In this document: positions 33,900 through 46,537 of the stretch, piece by piece | How positions within the stretch are numbered: the stretch's first letter is position 1 | Layout of the letters: every line of letters begins with the position of its first letter | Assembly: GCA_036245525.1 (NCBI GenBank) | Contig: BTPG01000004.1 | Span: 14,635,047-14,699,046, forward strand | Reading direction: 5' to 3' | Source: Semisulcospira habei | Taxonomy: Eukaryota; Mollusca; Gastropoda; Semisulcospiridae | Length of the DNA stretch: 64,000 bases | Program-made: the position numbers and the translations under genes | The notes under the pieces: model-generated | What the model was told of the DNA's origin: nothing | Seen by the model: only the letters and a program-made list of their open reading frames with translations | The model's database searches: none

Positions 33900-34640
33900 A
33901 TTATTATTATTGTTGTTGCAGATTTAACTCGTTTACAGATTTATATATATATATTTTTTAAATTTTTTTTATATGATATCCATGGATGGATATAATTTGT
34001 TTTTGACCCCAAAAATATGTTCATTGTATTGCAGAATTTTTCGGTGAAAGAAGGGGAATGTGTAACCGCCACTGTTTTTAACAGTTTTGTTACCAAACTT
34101 GTAAAGGTTGAGTTAGCTAGAATGTGTGCCAGCATAAGGGAAGCAACTGCTAAAATTGTTTCAGTATATCAATTTTTGATTATTTCCCTTTAAGGTGTTT
34201 ATTTTCCACTCGTAATTTAGAGATCAATTCTGTCTAAAATACAGTATAAATAAATTTTAGTTTGTTATTTATAAAAAAATTAAAGAAATAAGCAATGCAA
34301 AGTATATTAAAAATTAAAAGATGTGTGTTTTTTTAAAATAATTCTGTATTGTCTCCTTCCACAGGTACCCTTTAGTTTCTAGGAAATTCCCAGATTCTTG
34401 CGCCCACAAAATGTAGTCCCTCAGTATATTATTAATTTGTTTGGAGTGTACATGCATTATGTTTCCAGGTTTCATTTATTTTCAGTTATTATAGACGAAA
34501 TGCGTTCAGTTAATTTTGCAGTTAGCCAAGAAATTTAGTTAACATCTAGTTGCAGCTTTAGCCTCCAAAAAGTTAGATCCGTTTCTGCAAGTCGGCTGTG
34601 CCATGCTGAAATCTTAAACCAGGTAAGAAACTGTTGCATT
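33900..34640. other. AT-rich, no supported gene
   Basis: Long A/T tracts and only short frames. I see no repeat unit or motif. Confidence 0.5.
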
Positions 34641-34644
34641 TAAT

Positions 34645-34870
34645 TGGGCGGTCCGTGGCGCAGTGGTTAAGGCGCCTGCCACCAATGCCAAAGGTGCGAG
34701 GTTCGATACCGGGTTCCGGCGTCGCGGGACCTTTCTCCTCTGGTAAGTGTCACCATTAATTTGGGCGGACCGTCGGGGGGTTCTTTCTCCGGGTACTCCG
34801 GTTCTTCCACCCCCCACACTTTAGAACCGGTCGCAGGCCACTTTACAAATTTTAAATACAAGCGATCAAA
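34645..34870 (+). mobile_element. tRNA-derived SINE
   Basis: Box A (TGGCGCAGTGG, 34656-34666) and box B (GGTTCGATACC, 34700-34710) are intact. The body contains GGGCGGACCGTCGGGGGGTT and GGGTACTCCGGTTC. The head and first body part match the minus-strand SINE at 5575-5697. The 3' end is not sharply defined. Confidence 0.75.
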
Positions 34871-35840
34871 ATCTCTGTAACTTCAGTAGCTGAACTGGCC
34901 CTTCGTCTGTCTTGTACTGTGTTTGTCTTAAATGGCGTAAATCCGTGTCTGTTACGTGAGTGTGTGTGTCGGCTTTCAGTTCGCGGCGATTTGAGTCGAT
35001 TTCCCCAAAATCGAGAAAAAGCGCCTATATAATAACAGTATTATTCAGGGCTTCTGCTAGGATTAATTTCGTTGGGGTCCCCAGGACCTATTTATCAATA
35101 TTTTAAGGGGTCCCAGGCTACAATAGACGAACATTCAGTGCGTCCCATTGATTTTCAATGCGTACCTTACGCGTTTTTTTGCGTTATCAAAAGCCCTGAT
35201 TATTATTAATATTAATTGATTTTTGTTATTACAAATGTAATTTACTTTAAATATTAATATGCCTTGTTGTTGGTTTTCTTTTATAGCTAAAATGTAGTTG
35301 TTTAAAATACTTTTATTATTTGTCTGAATTTGTTAAAGTTTTCTCTTGGATGAGCAAGAAGAAACCAATTTTTTTTCTTTTAGTTTACTTTTTGGCTCAC
35401 ATGCGAAACGCAGTATACGTTATTAGTACTGAACAATTAGTGTATGGGTTTATATTGGCATAGCTGTGTTTACACGTAAATTTATGGAGTACGAGTCACC
35501 TGAAGACTAAAGAAACTGTTTCGGGCGAGTTGAAATGTATCACTTTTTACCGTCTACTGTTAAACAATGAAGAATGAGAAACCAGGGCGTGTGCTACCTG
35601 TGACTCGCAATGCATACAACATTCCACTTAGAAAATAAAATTATGTGTATATGGCATGCCTGAAAGTGCTAGCGCCACTGAGAACTGTTACAGCAGCAGT
35701 CAGTCAACCTACCAGTCAAATGCAGGGATGTCACTGGAGCTGGACACCTATAGGACAAAATGTCCTGGAGGGTGGCAGAGGGATAGGACATTTGTTCTGA
35801 ATTGGAACAAAACAATAGGACATTTCGCACGTGACAAAAC
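34871..35840. other. No supported gene
   Basis: AT-rich sequence with no frame that shows family motifs. Confidence 0.5.
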
Positions 35841-35841
35841 T

Positions 35842-35933
35842 GATAGATAAGATAAGATGGTTTATTGCCATATGTTTCCATGTATAAAACAATAAAAACA
35901 TTGGAATTTGTCTTGATGTCAGTTACTAAGACT

Positions 35934-36005
<72 letters not shown>

Positions 36006-37060
36006 AAACATCTGATTCAGTTAAAAACTGACTGTACACAATCATTCTCACTCGCCACTCGCGCTCTCTCCAATTAGTCCGGTTGATCAGAGAGAGCGTG
36101 AACAGCAAGAGGGAAAAAACTGTTCCGGAATCTGCTGGTCCTGGTACTGATGGACCTGTACCTGCGCCCTGATGGTAAAATTTGGAAAAGCTCATTGCCG
36201 GGGTGGGTGGAATCACTGCAGATAAGACGTGCTCTACGTAAGAGACGCTGCTGGTACAGTGAGTCCAGGCTAGGAAGATCTCTACCTATGATTTTTGAAG
36301 CGGTCTTGACCACCCTACTCAGTCTGATTTTCTCTTTGGCCGTGATGGAACCATACCAAACCGTGAACGAAAAGGTGAGCACGCTCTCAATCACAGCTCG
36401 GTAGAATTGCATCAACATGTGGGCACCGAGACCGAAACTTTTCAGACGTCGCAGGAAGAACAAGCGCTGCTGTGCTTTTTGGACGATAAGGCGAGTGTTT
36501 TCCTCCCACTTCAGGTCACATGACAGGGTAGTGCCAAGAAACTTAAAGTTCTGGACTGTTTCAATGATTTGACTATTGATCACAAGAGGGGGAGGGGACT
36601 GTTTCTTTCTAAAGTCCACAATCATTTCTTTTGTTTTGCCAGAGTTCAGTTCAAGGTTGTTGTTATTACACCAACTAATTAGAGTCTCAACCTGACTACG
36701 GTAAGCGGATTCGTCTGAGTTTGTAATGCACCCTTCCACTGTGGTGTCATCTGCAAATTTCAGAACTTTAGTACTGGCATGGCATGAAGCACAGTCATAA
36801 GTAAACAGGGAGTAGAGCATAGGGGAGAGCACGCACCCCTGAGGCGTGCCCGTGGATAAAGTGAGGGTGGATGACACATTTCCACCAATTTTAACGACCT
36901 GTGGTCTCATCAACAGGAAATCGAGGGTCCAGAGGCACAATGTCTCTGGAACTCCGATTTGCTGGATCTTCTGGTACAATTTGGATGGCTAATGGTGTTA
37001 AAAGCAGAACTGTAATCAACAAATAAAGTAAATAAATAAGTAAAATAAATAAACTGTAAT
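35842..37060 (-). pseudogene. Rex1-like LINE reverse transcriptase, 5'-truncated
   Basis: The 301-codon minus-strand frame (36979-36074) carries STGTPQGCVLSPMLYSLFT, the catalytic FADDTTVEG, then SGKTKEMIVDFRKK, VQNFKFLGTTL, FLRRLKSFGLGAHML, VLTFSFTVWYGS and the tail STHPGNELFQILPSGRRYR. Upstream, FVDYSSAFNTI (about 37045-37013) is the preceding motif in another frame, so a frameshift lies near 36985. The 3' end has AATAAA and a TTATCTTATC tail at 35842-35862, typical of a LINE end. A CA repeat sits just inside the 3' end. The fragment is a 5'-truncated insertion. Confidence 0.8.
35935..36002. repeat. CA microsatellite
   Basis: About 34 uninterrupted CA units in the 3' UTR of the Rex1-like LINE. 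Confidence 0.95.
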
Positions 37061-37074
37061 CAACAAATAAAATA

Positions 37075-37241
37075 ATCATAGTCTTCACAGATAAGGACTG
37101 ATATAGACCCATGGCTGTAGTTCAAGGGTGGTGCCAGAATAGCCTGGCGCCTAGAGGCGCCAAGCTATTCTGGCACTACCATTGAACTATTTTAGTCAAA
37201 CTTATTTCACCCACTGGTGTAATCCGAATGATAAGGGTTAA
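37075..37241. mobile_element. Hairpin MITE copy (CCCTTATCATTCGGA subtype)
   Basis: The core arms GGTGGTGCCAGAATAG and CTATTCTGGCACTACC lie at about 37117-37182. The right end reads CGAATGATAAGGGTTAA (TTAA 37238-37241). The left end is cut by, or joined to, the Rex1-like LINE. Its orientation is opposite to the next copy. Confidence 0.75.
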
Positions 37242-37608
37242 TGTGTGATTTGAAATCACTGTATTGTTCAATGGCTTTTCCTGTACGTGTGCAACAAAAT
37301 AGCAGTGTGTCATATTCCAGCACATAATGGATCTTGGATGTGAACATCGAGTCCTCATTTTCCCACAATCAGTGTTGTGTTCTGATTAATTATGTTGTAT
37401 TTTTGGCAGTTTGTGCACGATGTATATTAGTGCAGATTTAATTTACAGCTTTTTGTCTTGCCAGTAATTCTGTAGACGTCATCAAAAACCGTGTTGTGAA
37501 CGAAATTGGTTGTTACATTGTGTCAGTTGTGTCTTGGCATACACCAGTTTAAGTGTATTGTGCGAATACGTCTCAGAATCAAAAGACTGTCAGCTGAAAG
37601 CAAACTGT

Positions 37609-37836
37609 TTAAGCCTTATCATTCAGAATACACCAGTGTGTAAAAAGGTTTGACCAAAATAGTTCAAGGGTAGTGCCAGAATAGCTTGGCGCTTAGAGGC
37701 GCCAAGCTATTCTGGCACCACCCTTGAACTAAAACCATTGGTCTATATCCTAATCTGTAAGTACTATAATGTAGCTTGCATATGATATGACAGTGTACAA
37801 ATTGGAAGCTTTTGGCCTCGGATTGATATGGGTTAA
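37609..37836. mobile_element. Hairpin MITE copy, complete
   Basis: TTAA at 37609-37612 and 37833-37836 flank a 228-bp element. The left end is TTAAGCCTTATCATTC. The core pairs GGTAGTGCCAGAATAG with CTATTCTGGCACCACC around a GGCGCTTAGAGGCGCC loop. No ORF. Confidence 0.8.
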
Positions 37837-37984
37837 CACAGGAGAACCTGCTGTGCGCGGCCACCTATATTGCAAGAAACAAAATGGCCGTACGAGACAG
37901 TTTCCATCTAAAGAGAAGCCTTCAAAGGCAAGAAGTGGCACCTGTCATTAAGGACCACCATTCACCCAGTACAACCTGAGGCTG

Positions 37985-38167
37985 ATTTGGTCAAATTTGC
38001 TTACGGTCCTATGAAGGCTACATGACAGATTTAGTCAGCTGGTTTAGTTCAAGGGTGGTGCCAAAATAGCTTGGCGCCCCAGGCGCAGTGCTATTCTCCG
38101 CACCAACCTTGAACTATCAGTCAATTTTATTTCCACACAATGGGTGTATCAAAATGATACGGGTTAA
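37985..38167. mobile_element. Hairpin MITE copy, abutting the 60-bp satellite
   Basis: The core arms GGTGGTGCCAAAATAG and CTATTCTCCGCACCAACC are imperfect. The right end is GATACGGGTTAA (TTAA 38164-38167), and the satellite begins immediately after it. The left end is not defined. Confidence 0.65.
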
Positions 38168-41100
38168 GGTGGCTACAGCCATCTGAATGATGGTCTTTAA
38201 TGAGAAGGGGGGGTCTTTCAAAGCCTATTCTGTCTACAGCCACCTGAATGATGGTCTTTACTGAGAAGGGGGGTCTCTCAAAGCCTATTCTGTCTACAGC
38301 CAGCTGAATGATGGTCTTTAATGAGAAGGGGGGTCTCTCAAAGCCTGTTCTGTCTACAGCCATCTGAATGATGGTCTTTAATGAGAAAGGGGGGTCTCTC
38401 AAAGCCTGTTCTGTCTACAACCATCTGAATGATGGTCTTTATGAGAAGGGGGGTCTCTCAAAGCCTATTCTGTCTACAGCCAGCTGAATGATGGTCTTTA
38501 ATGAGAAGGGTGGTCTCTCAAAGCCTATTCTGTCTACAGCCAGCTGAATGATGGTCTTTAATGAGAAGGGGGGTCTCTCAAAGCCTATTCTGTCTACAGC
38601 CATCTGAATGATGGTCTTTAATGAGAAGGGGGGTCTCTCAAAGCCTATTCTGTCTACAGCCACCTGAATGATGGTCTTTAATGAGAAGGGTGGTCTCTCA
38701 AAACCTATTCTGTCTACAGCCAGCTGAATGATGGTCTTTAATGAGAAGGGGGGGTCTGTCTCTCAAAGCCTATTCTGTCTACAGCCAGCTGAATGATGAT
38801 CTTTAATGAGAAGGGGGGTCTCTCAAAGCCTATTCTGTCTACAGCCACCTGAATGATGGTCTTTAATGAGAAGGGGGGTCTCTCAAAGCCTATTCTTACA
38901 GCCACCTGAATGATGGTCTTTAATGAGAAGGGGGGTCTCTCAAAGCCTATTCTGTCTACAGCCACCTGAATGATGGTCTTTAATGAGAAGGGTGGTCTCT
39001 CAAAACCTATTCTGTCTACAGCCAGCTGAATGATGGTCTTTAATGAGAAGGGGGGTCTCTCAAAGCCTATTCTGTCTACATCCACCTGAATGATGGTCTT
39101 TAATGAGAAGGGGGGTCTCTCAAAGCCTATTCTGTCTACAGCCACCTGAATGACGGTCTTTAATGAGAAGGGTGGTCTCTCAAAACCTATTCTGTCTACA
39201 ACCAGCTGAATGATGGTCTTTAATGAGAAGGGGGGGTCTCTCAAAGCCTATTCTGTCTACAGCCACCTGAATGATGGTCTTTAATGAGAAGGGGGGTCTC
39301 TCAAAGCCTATTCTGTCTACAGCCACCTGAATGATGGTCTTTAATGAGAAGGGGGGTCTCTCAAAGCCTATTCTGTCTACAGCCACCTGAATGATGGTCT
39401 TTAATGAGAAGGGGGTTCTCTCAAAGCCTATTCTGTCTACAGCCACCTGAATGATGGTCTTTAATGAGAAGGGGGGTCTCTCAAAGCCTATTCTGTCTAC
39501 AGCCACCTGAATGATGGTCTTTAATGAGAAGGGGGGTCTCTCAAAGCCTATTCTGTCTACAGCCACCTGAATGATGGTCTTTAATGAGAAGGGGGGTCTC
39601 TCAAAGCCTATTCTGTCTACAGCCAGCTGAATGATGGTCTTTAATGAGAAGGGGGGTCTCTCAAAGCCTATTCTGTCTACAGCCACCTGAATGATGGTCT
39701 TTAATGAGAAGGGGGGTCTCTCAAAGCCTATTCTGTCTACAGCCACCTGAATGATGGTCTTTAATGAGAAGGGTGGTCTCTCAAAGCCTATTCTGTCTAC
39801 AGCCAGCTGAATGATGGTCTTTAATGAGAAGGGGGGGGTCTCTCAAAGCATATTCTGTCTACAGCCACCTGAATGATGGTCTTTAATGAGAAGGGTGGTC
39901 TCTCAAAGCCTATTCTGTCTACAGCCAGCTGAATGATGGTCTTTAATGAGAAGGGGGGTCTCTCAATGCCTATTCTGTCTACAGCCAGCTGAATGATGGT
40001 CTTTAATGAGAAGGGGGGTCTCTCAAAGCCTATTCTGTCTACAGCCACCTGAATGATGGTCTTTAATGAGAAGGGGGGTCTCTCAAAGCCTATTCTGTCT
40101 ACAGCCACCTGAATGATGGTCTTTAATGAGAAGGGTGGTCTCTCAAAGCCTATTCTGTCTACAGCCAGCTAAATGATGCTCTTTAATGAGAAGGGGGGTC
40201 TCTAAAAGCCTATTCTGTCTACAGCCACCTGAATGATGGTCTTTAATGAGAAGGGGGGTCTCTCAAAGCCTATTCTGTCTACAGCCACCTGAATGATGGT
40301 CTTTAATGAGAAGGGGGGTCTCTCAAAGCCTATTCTGTCTACAGCCACCTGAATGATGGTCTTTAATGAGAAGGGGGGTCTCTCAAAGCCTATTCTGACT
40401 ACCGCCACCTGAATGATGGTCTTTAATGAGAAGGGTGGTCTCTCAAAAACCTATTCTGTCTACAGCCAGCTGAATGATGGTCTTTAATGAGAAGGGGGGT
40501 CTCTCAAAGCCTATTCTGTCTACAGCCACCTGAATGATGGTCTTTAATGAGAAGGGGGGTCTCTCAAAGCCTATTCTGTCTACAGCCACCTGAATGATGG
40601 TCTTTAATGAGAAGGGTGGTCTCTCAAAACCTATTCTGTCTACAGCCAGCTGAATGATGGTCTTTAATGAGAAGGGGGGTCTCTCAAAGCCTATTCTGTC
40701 TACAGCCACCTGAATGATGGTCTTTAATGAGAAGGGGGGTCTCTCAAAGCCTATTCTGTCTACAGCCACCTGAATGATGGTCTTTAATGAGAAGGGGGGT
40801 CTCTCAAAGCCTATTCTGTCTACAGCCACCTGAATGATGGTCTTTAATGAGAAGGGTGGTCTCTCAAAGCCTATTCTGTCTACAGCCACCTGAATGATGG
40901 TCTTTAATGAGAAGGGTGGTCTCTCAAAACCTATTCTGTCTACAGCCAGCTGAATGATGGTATTTAATGAGAAGGGGGGTCTCTCAAAAGCCTATTCTGT
41001 CTACAGCCACCTGAATGATGGTCTTTAATGAGAAGGGGGGGTCTCTCAAAGCCTATTCTATCTACAGCCACCTGAATGATGGTCTTTAATGAGAAGGGTG

Positions 41101-43600
41101 GTCTCTCAAAGCCTATTCTGTCTACAGCCACCTGAATGATGGTCTTTAATGAGAAGGGTGGTCTCTCAAAACCTATTCTGTCTACAGCCAGCTGAATGAT
41201 GGTCTTTAATGAGAAGGGGGGTCTCTCAAAGCCTATTCTGTCTACAGCCACCTGAATGATGGTCTTTAATGAGAAGGGTGGTCTCTCAAAACCTATTCTG
41301 TCTACAGCCAGCTGAATGATGGTCTTTAATGAGACGGGGGGGGGGGGGGTCTCTCAAAGCCTGTTCTGTCTACAGCCACCTGAATGATGGTCTTTAATGA
41401 GAAGGGGGGTCTCTCAAAGCCTATTCTGTCTACAGCCACCTGAATGATGGTCTTTAATGAGAAGGGGGGTCTCTCAAAGCCTATTCTGTCTACAGCCACC
41501 TGAATGATGGTCTTTAATGAGAAGGGTGGTCTCTCAAAACCTATTCTGTCTACAGCCAGCTGAATGATGGTCTTTAATGAGAAGGGGGGTCTCTCAAAGC
41601 CTATTCTGTCTACAGCCACCTGAATGATGGTCTTTAATGAGAAGGGTGGTCTTTCAAAGCCTATTCTGTCTACAGCCAGCTGAATGATGGTCTTTAATGA
41701 GAAGGGGGGGTCTCTCAAAGCCTATTCTGTCTACAGCCACCTGAATGATGGTCTTTAATGAGAAGGGGGGTCTCTCAAAGCCTATTCTGTCTACAGCCAC
41801 CTGAATGATGGTCTTTAATGAGGAGGGTGGTCTCTCAAAGCCTATTCTGTCTACAGCCATCTGAATGATGGTCTTTAATGAGAAGGGGGGTCTCTCAAAG
41901 CCTATTCTGTCTACAGCCACCTGAATGATGGTCTTTAATGAGAAGGGGGGTCTCTCAAAGCCTACTCTGTCTACCGCCACCTGAATGATGGTCTTTAATG
42001 AGAAGGGTGGTCTCTCAAAACCTATTCTGTCTACAGCCAGCTGAATGATGGTCTTTAATGAGAAGGGGGGTCTCTCAAAGCCTATTCAGTCTACAGCCAC
42101 CTGAATGATGGTCTTTAGTGAGAAGGTGGGTCTCTCAAAGCCTATTCTGTCTACAGCCACCAGAATGATGGTCTTTAATGAGAAGGGTGGTCTCTCAAAA
42201 CCTATTCTGTCTACAGCCAGCTGAATGATGGTCTTTAATGAGAAGGGGGGTCTCTCAAAGCCTATTCTGTCTACAGCCACCTGAATGATGGTCTTTAATG
42301 AGAAGGGGGGTCTCTCAAAGCCTATTCTGTCTACAGCCACCTGAATGATGGTCTTTAATGAGAAGGGGGGTCTCTCAAAGCCTATTCTGTCTACAGCCAC
42401 CTGAATGATGGTCTTTAATGAGAAGGGGGGTCTCTCAAAGCCTATTCTGTCTACAGCCACCTGAATGATGGTCTTTAATGAGAAGGGTGGTCTCTCAAAG
42501 CCTATTCTGTCTACAGCCACCTGAATGATGGTCTTTAATGAGAAGGGTGGTCTCTCAAAACCCATTCTGTCTACAGCCAGCTGAATGATGGTCTTTAATG
42601 AGAAGGGGGGTCTCTCAAAGCCTATTCTGTCTACAGCCACCTGAATGATGGTCTTTAATGAGAAGGGGGGTCTCTCAAAGCCTATTCTGTCTACAGCCAG
42701 CTGAATGATAGTCTTTAATGAGAAGGGGGGTCTCTCAAAGCCTATTCTGTCTACAGCCACCTGAATGATGGTCTTTAATGAGAAGGGTGGTCTCTCAAAA
42801 CCTATTCTGTCTACAGCCAGCTGAATGATGGTCTTTAATAAGAAGGGGGGGTCTCTCAAAGCCTATTCTGTCTACAGCCACCTGAATGATGGTCTTTAAT
42901 GAGAAGGGGGGTCTCTCAAAGCCTATTCTGTCTACAGCCACCTGAATGATGGTCTTTAATGAGAAGGGTGGTCTCTCAAAGCCTATTCTGTCTACAGCCA
43001 GCTGAATGATGGTCTTTAATGAGAAGGGGGGTCTCTCAAAGCCTATTCTGTCTACAGCCACCTGAATGATGGTCTTTAATGAGAAGGGGGGTCTCTCAAA
43101 GCCTATTCTGTCTATAGCCACCTGAATGATGGTCTTTAATGAGAAGGGGGGTCTCTCAAAGCCTATTCTGTCTACAGCCACCTGAATGATGGTCTTTAAT
43201 GAGAAGGGTGGTCTCTCAAAACCTATTCTGTCTACAGCCAGCTGAATGATGGTCTTTAATGAGAAGGGGGGTCTCTCAAAGCCTATTCTGTCTACAGCCA
43301 CCTGAATGATGGTCTTTAATGAGAAGGGTGGTCTCTCAAAGCCTATTCTGTCTACAGCCAGCTGAATGATGGTCTTTAATGAGAAGGGGGGGGGGGGAGG
43401 GTCTCTCAAAGCCTATTCTGTCTACAGCCACCTGAATGATGGTCTTTAATGAGAAGGGGGGTCTCTCAAAGCCTATTCTGTCTACAGCCACCTGAATGAT
43501 GGTCTTTAATGAGAAGGGTGGTCTCTCAAAGCCTATTCTGTCTACAGCCATCTGAATGATGGTCTTTAATGAGAAGGGGGGTCTCTCAAAGCCTATTCTG
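38168..43600. repeat. 60-bp satellite array, about 90 units
   Basis: The monomer is about 60 bp with the phrases TCTGTCTACAGCCACCTGAA, TGATGGTCTTTAATGAGAAG and GGGGGGTCTCTCAAAGCCTA. Two variant sites recur together: GGGTGG with CAAAACC and CAGCTGAATG, mixed irregularly with the main type, so units of at least two classes are interspersed. Because 60 is a multiple of three, one minus-strand frame reads through many units (DRIGFERPPFSLKTIIQ). It breaks only where the G-run changes length (for example about 41335, 43389 and 39834). The array ends inside a unit at about 43600. Confidence 0.97.
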
Positions 43601-43644
43601 CTGTAATGGTTAAAGCCTCAGCTTAACCCAGTTTAACCTTTAAC

Positions 43645-43775
43645 CATTCCTGCAGGAATCGTCATGACAAAAAGCATTACTGACAGCCAAAGGGTCAATT
43701 CTGTAAGCATGGCAGCTTCTATTAACCCTGTGGCTGTCGGTAACGGTTTTCGCCGGGATGATTCCTGCAGGACAA
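43645..43775. repeat. Fold-back element of about 130 bp
   Basis: The outer parts ATTCCTGCAGGAATCGTCAT and GGATGATTCCTGCAGGAC are inverted copies. Inner parts GACAGCCAAAGGGTCAA and TTAACCCTGTGGCTGTC also pair. No ORF. It is followed by a partial MITE arm (GGTAGTGCCAGATTAG) at about 43784. Confidence 0.6.
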
Positions 43776-44098
43776 AAAACAAGGGTAGTGCCAGATTAGC
43801 AACCGGCGGCCAGAGGGTTGGCCGCAGCACTGAGTGCCCGTTGTTGTTGTTGTTGTTGTTGTTGGAAACATTTTGTTTGGCTAGGTCCACCATTTGTTCG
43901 CATACCTCAAAATTATGGAAGAAAATCACCACGTTGTTTGCCGAGATACACATCCATGGCTGTGTTGATCGTCTTTTTCTCTCGGAAGTTCTTTTGCGCT
44001 AGTTGAGGAATGTGTGCACTTGTCTGGGATTTTGGACTTACCACCAGAGGCCTGAGGTTCAAAACGGCAGACCAGCGCACACATAGTGGCGCTGGTAC

Positions 44099-44321
44099 TT
44101 AACTCATTCTATCCCAGACACACCACAGCAAGATATGAATAGACCATGATAGTTCAAGGGTGATGCCAGAATAGCTTGGCGCCTATGGGCGCCAAGCTGT
44201 TCTGGCATCACCCTTGAACTATCGTGGTCGATCTGTGTCCTGCACTGCCTGCACTGCAATGCAGTCTTCAGAGGACGACGGCAAAATTTTGGGATTTCGG
44301 TGTTGGGGTAGAATGAGTTAA
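44099..44321. mobile_element. Hairpin MITE copy (CTCATTCTACCCC subtype), complete
   Basis: TTAACTCATTCTATCCC on the left and GGGGTAGAATGAGTTAA on the right form terminal inverted repeats with TTAA at both ends. The core arms are GGTGATGCCAGAATAG and CTGTTCTGGCATCACC. Length 223 bp, non-coding. Confidence 0.85.
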
Positions 44322-45017
44322 ATGCGGCGTATTAAGGGCATTATGGTCAGTGCATGCGATCTGTACAGACTATTTTTGGTCCCGCGACATGCACAGTGCA
44401 CGTGTAGTTATGGTTTTGTGTTGTGGGGTAAGACTGTGACGTGGTGGTTTGGTGCAGCTATCAGGAATATGTGCTTCTGTTTCCGTTCAGATGAGGTTGA
44501 AACGGGTCACCCGTTGTGGCCCCGAGGACTCGTCGCACCAAAAACCGCTACCCACGGCCAAAGGGTGAAGTTTGGCCTTCCGCAAATGAATGTCAAACCT
44601 TACGACCACTCAAGAGACTAGCGATACATCGATATATGGTAATTTTGACACGGGGTCTTCTTGCACAGGCTCACCTGAGTAAAAAAAAAAAAAAAAGGAA
44701 GAAAAAAACAAAAAAGACCATGGCGTCAAAAATAGGTGGTCTGTTTCGACAGGTGGTTGCTTTCACAGGGTTATAATAATATAATAATAATAATAATATA
44801 ATAATAATGCGAACTTGTAAAGCGCCTAACCTCGGATTAGAGCTGTAGGCGCTTAACAAAAGCAATAGTACAAAAATAACTAATTACAAAAACGCAATTT
44901 ACAAAACTTTTTTTAAATTTAAAAAATACAACGCACACTATAAACAATCTATAACTAAGTCAGCAATCAAAAATGCTACGCTTATAGACTCATACTTGCA
45001 CTCACGCACACGCGCAA

Positions 45018-45086
<69 letters not shown>

Positions 45087-45680
45087 GAGACAAAACCATC
45101 AGAGTGGGTTACCTACCATTTCATGTGAAAATGGGTTCCCATATTTCTATTTATTGTAGGGCTCTGGAATTGGTGCGAATGTTTAGAACTCACCTTATAA
45201 CTAAGCTCTATAACTTAAAATAAAATAGACATTTTCTAGAAACAGAGCCACTAGATGCCGAAAAAATGGGTTTCTGCCAATAAAGTGGGTGGGTGTCTCT
45301 CTCACACAAAAAAACTGGCATAGTTACAGTCAAAATGGGTGTCTTCACAACAGTAGGCGTCTGTAATAAGGTCAAGTTCATGGAATACTTCTTTTTCACA
45401 TTAAATTTTTTTCCCCAACTTAATGTGTATGCTGTGCTTTAACATTTTTTACATTGTATGGTGCAAAATTCAATAAACACTGGCCCGAAACCTTTCGATG
45501 ATGATTTTTACAGAGGAAATCTTTTAAACATTGCTGCGTTTTGTCCTTCTGAAGCAAAACAGTTTATCATGGCATTGATGTGAGAATCAACATAATGTAT
45601 TCTGGAAATTAAAGGACTTTTTGTTTTTGTTTTTGGGTACTCTGGAGTTTCAGACAAACAGCAACAGAGCATTTTGAATA
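44322..45680. other. Microsatellites and a retroposon tail, no gene
   Basis: Contains an A-rich run (44681-44715), a TAATAA microsatellite (44774-44811), a segment with GCGCCTAACCTCGG and TAGGCGCTTAAC that resembles the 3' UTR of the L2-type LINEs, and a CA repeat (45021-45084). No supported ORF. Confidence 0.55.
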
Positions 45681-45919
45681 TTAACCCTTATCATTCGGAA
45701 TACACCAGTGTGTGCAACTAGTGTGACTGAAATAGTCCAAGGGTTAGTGCCAGAATAGCTTGGTGCCTCTAGGCGCCAAGCTATTGTGGCACCACCCTTG
45801 AACTAAAGCCATTGGTCTATGTCCTCATCTGTAAGTACTGTAATCTAGCTTGCATAGAATTATGGCAGTGAACAAATTTGAAGCCATTAGCCTCAGTATG
45901 ACTATGATGCGGGTCAAAA
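45681..45919. mobile_element. Hairpin MITE copy (CCCTTATCATTCGGA subtype)
   Basis: The left end TTAACCCTTATCATTCGGA is intact. The right end has decayed to GATGCGGGTCAA. The core arms are GGTTAGTGCCAGAATAG and CTATTGTGGCACCACC. It has the same flanking arms as the copy at 37609. Confidence 0.75.
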
Positions 45920-45971
45920 AGTGTGGAAAAATATGAAAGATAGAAAAAGACCCAGACGAAGAAACAAACAC

Positions 45972-46537
45972 TTAACTTATTCTACCCCAGCAAAATTTAA
46001 GATCCACCACGATAGTTCAAGGGTGATGCCAGAATAGCTTGGCGCCTATGGGCGCCAAGCTATTCTGGCATCACCCTTGAACTATCGTGGTGGATCTGTG
46101 TCCTGCACTGCAACGCAGTCTTCTGAAGACGACTTCAACATTTGGGCTTAACTTATTCTACCCCAGACACACCACAGCAAAATAAAAGATCCACCACGAT
46201 GGTTCAAGGGTGATGCCAGAATAGCTTGGCGCCTATGGGCGCCAAGCTATTCTGGCATCACCCTTGAACTATCGTGGTGGATCTGTGTCCTGCACTGCAA
46301 CGCAGTCTTCTGAAGACGACTTCAACATTTGGGCTTAACTTATTCTACCCCAGCAAAATAAAGATCCACCATGATAGTTCAAGGGTGATGCCAGAATAGC
46401 TTGGCGCCTATGGGCGCCAAGCTATTCTGGCATCACCCTTGAACTATCATGGTGGATCCGTGTCCTGCACTGCAACGCAGTCTTCTGAAGACGACTTCAA
46501 CATTTGGGGATTCCGGTCTTGGGGTAGAATGAGTTAA
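45972..46537. mobile_element. Three head-to-tail hairpin MITEs
   Basis: Units start at TTAA 45972, 46148 and 46335 and the last ends at TTAA 46534-46537. Each has TTAACTTATTCTACCCC at its left, a core pairing GGTGATGCCAGAATAG with CTATTCTGGCATCACC, and an ending with GACGACTTCAACATTTGGG. Adjacent units share a single TTAA. The first two lack the right terminal sequence GTAGAATGAG, which only the last unit keeps. This suggests tandem duplication of one insertion and not three separate insertions. Confidence 0.85.

Noticed and set aside
34651..34722. Possible tRNA gene on the plus strand
   Set aside because: Same reasoning: no cloverleaf acceptor pairing, and the body matches another SINE copy.
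38127..43551. Minus-strand ORFs of up to 257 residues with a 20-residue repeat
   Set aside because: Likely by-product of a 60-bp satellite. Frames change wherever the G-run length changes, and no start or regulatory context is present.
38168..43600. CRISPR-like array
   Set aside because: Whole units are repeated with no unique spacers, and the DNA is clearly animal.
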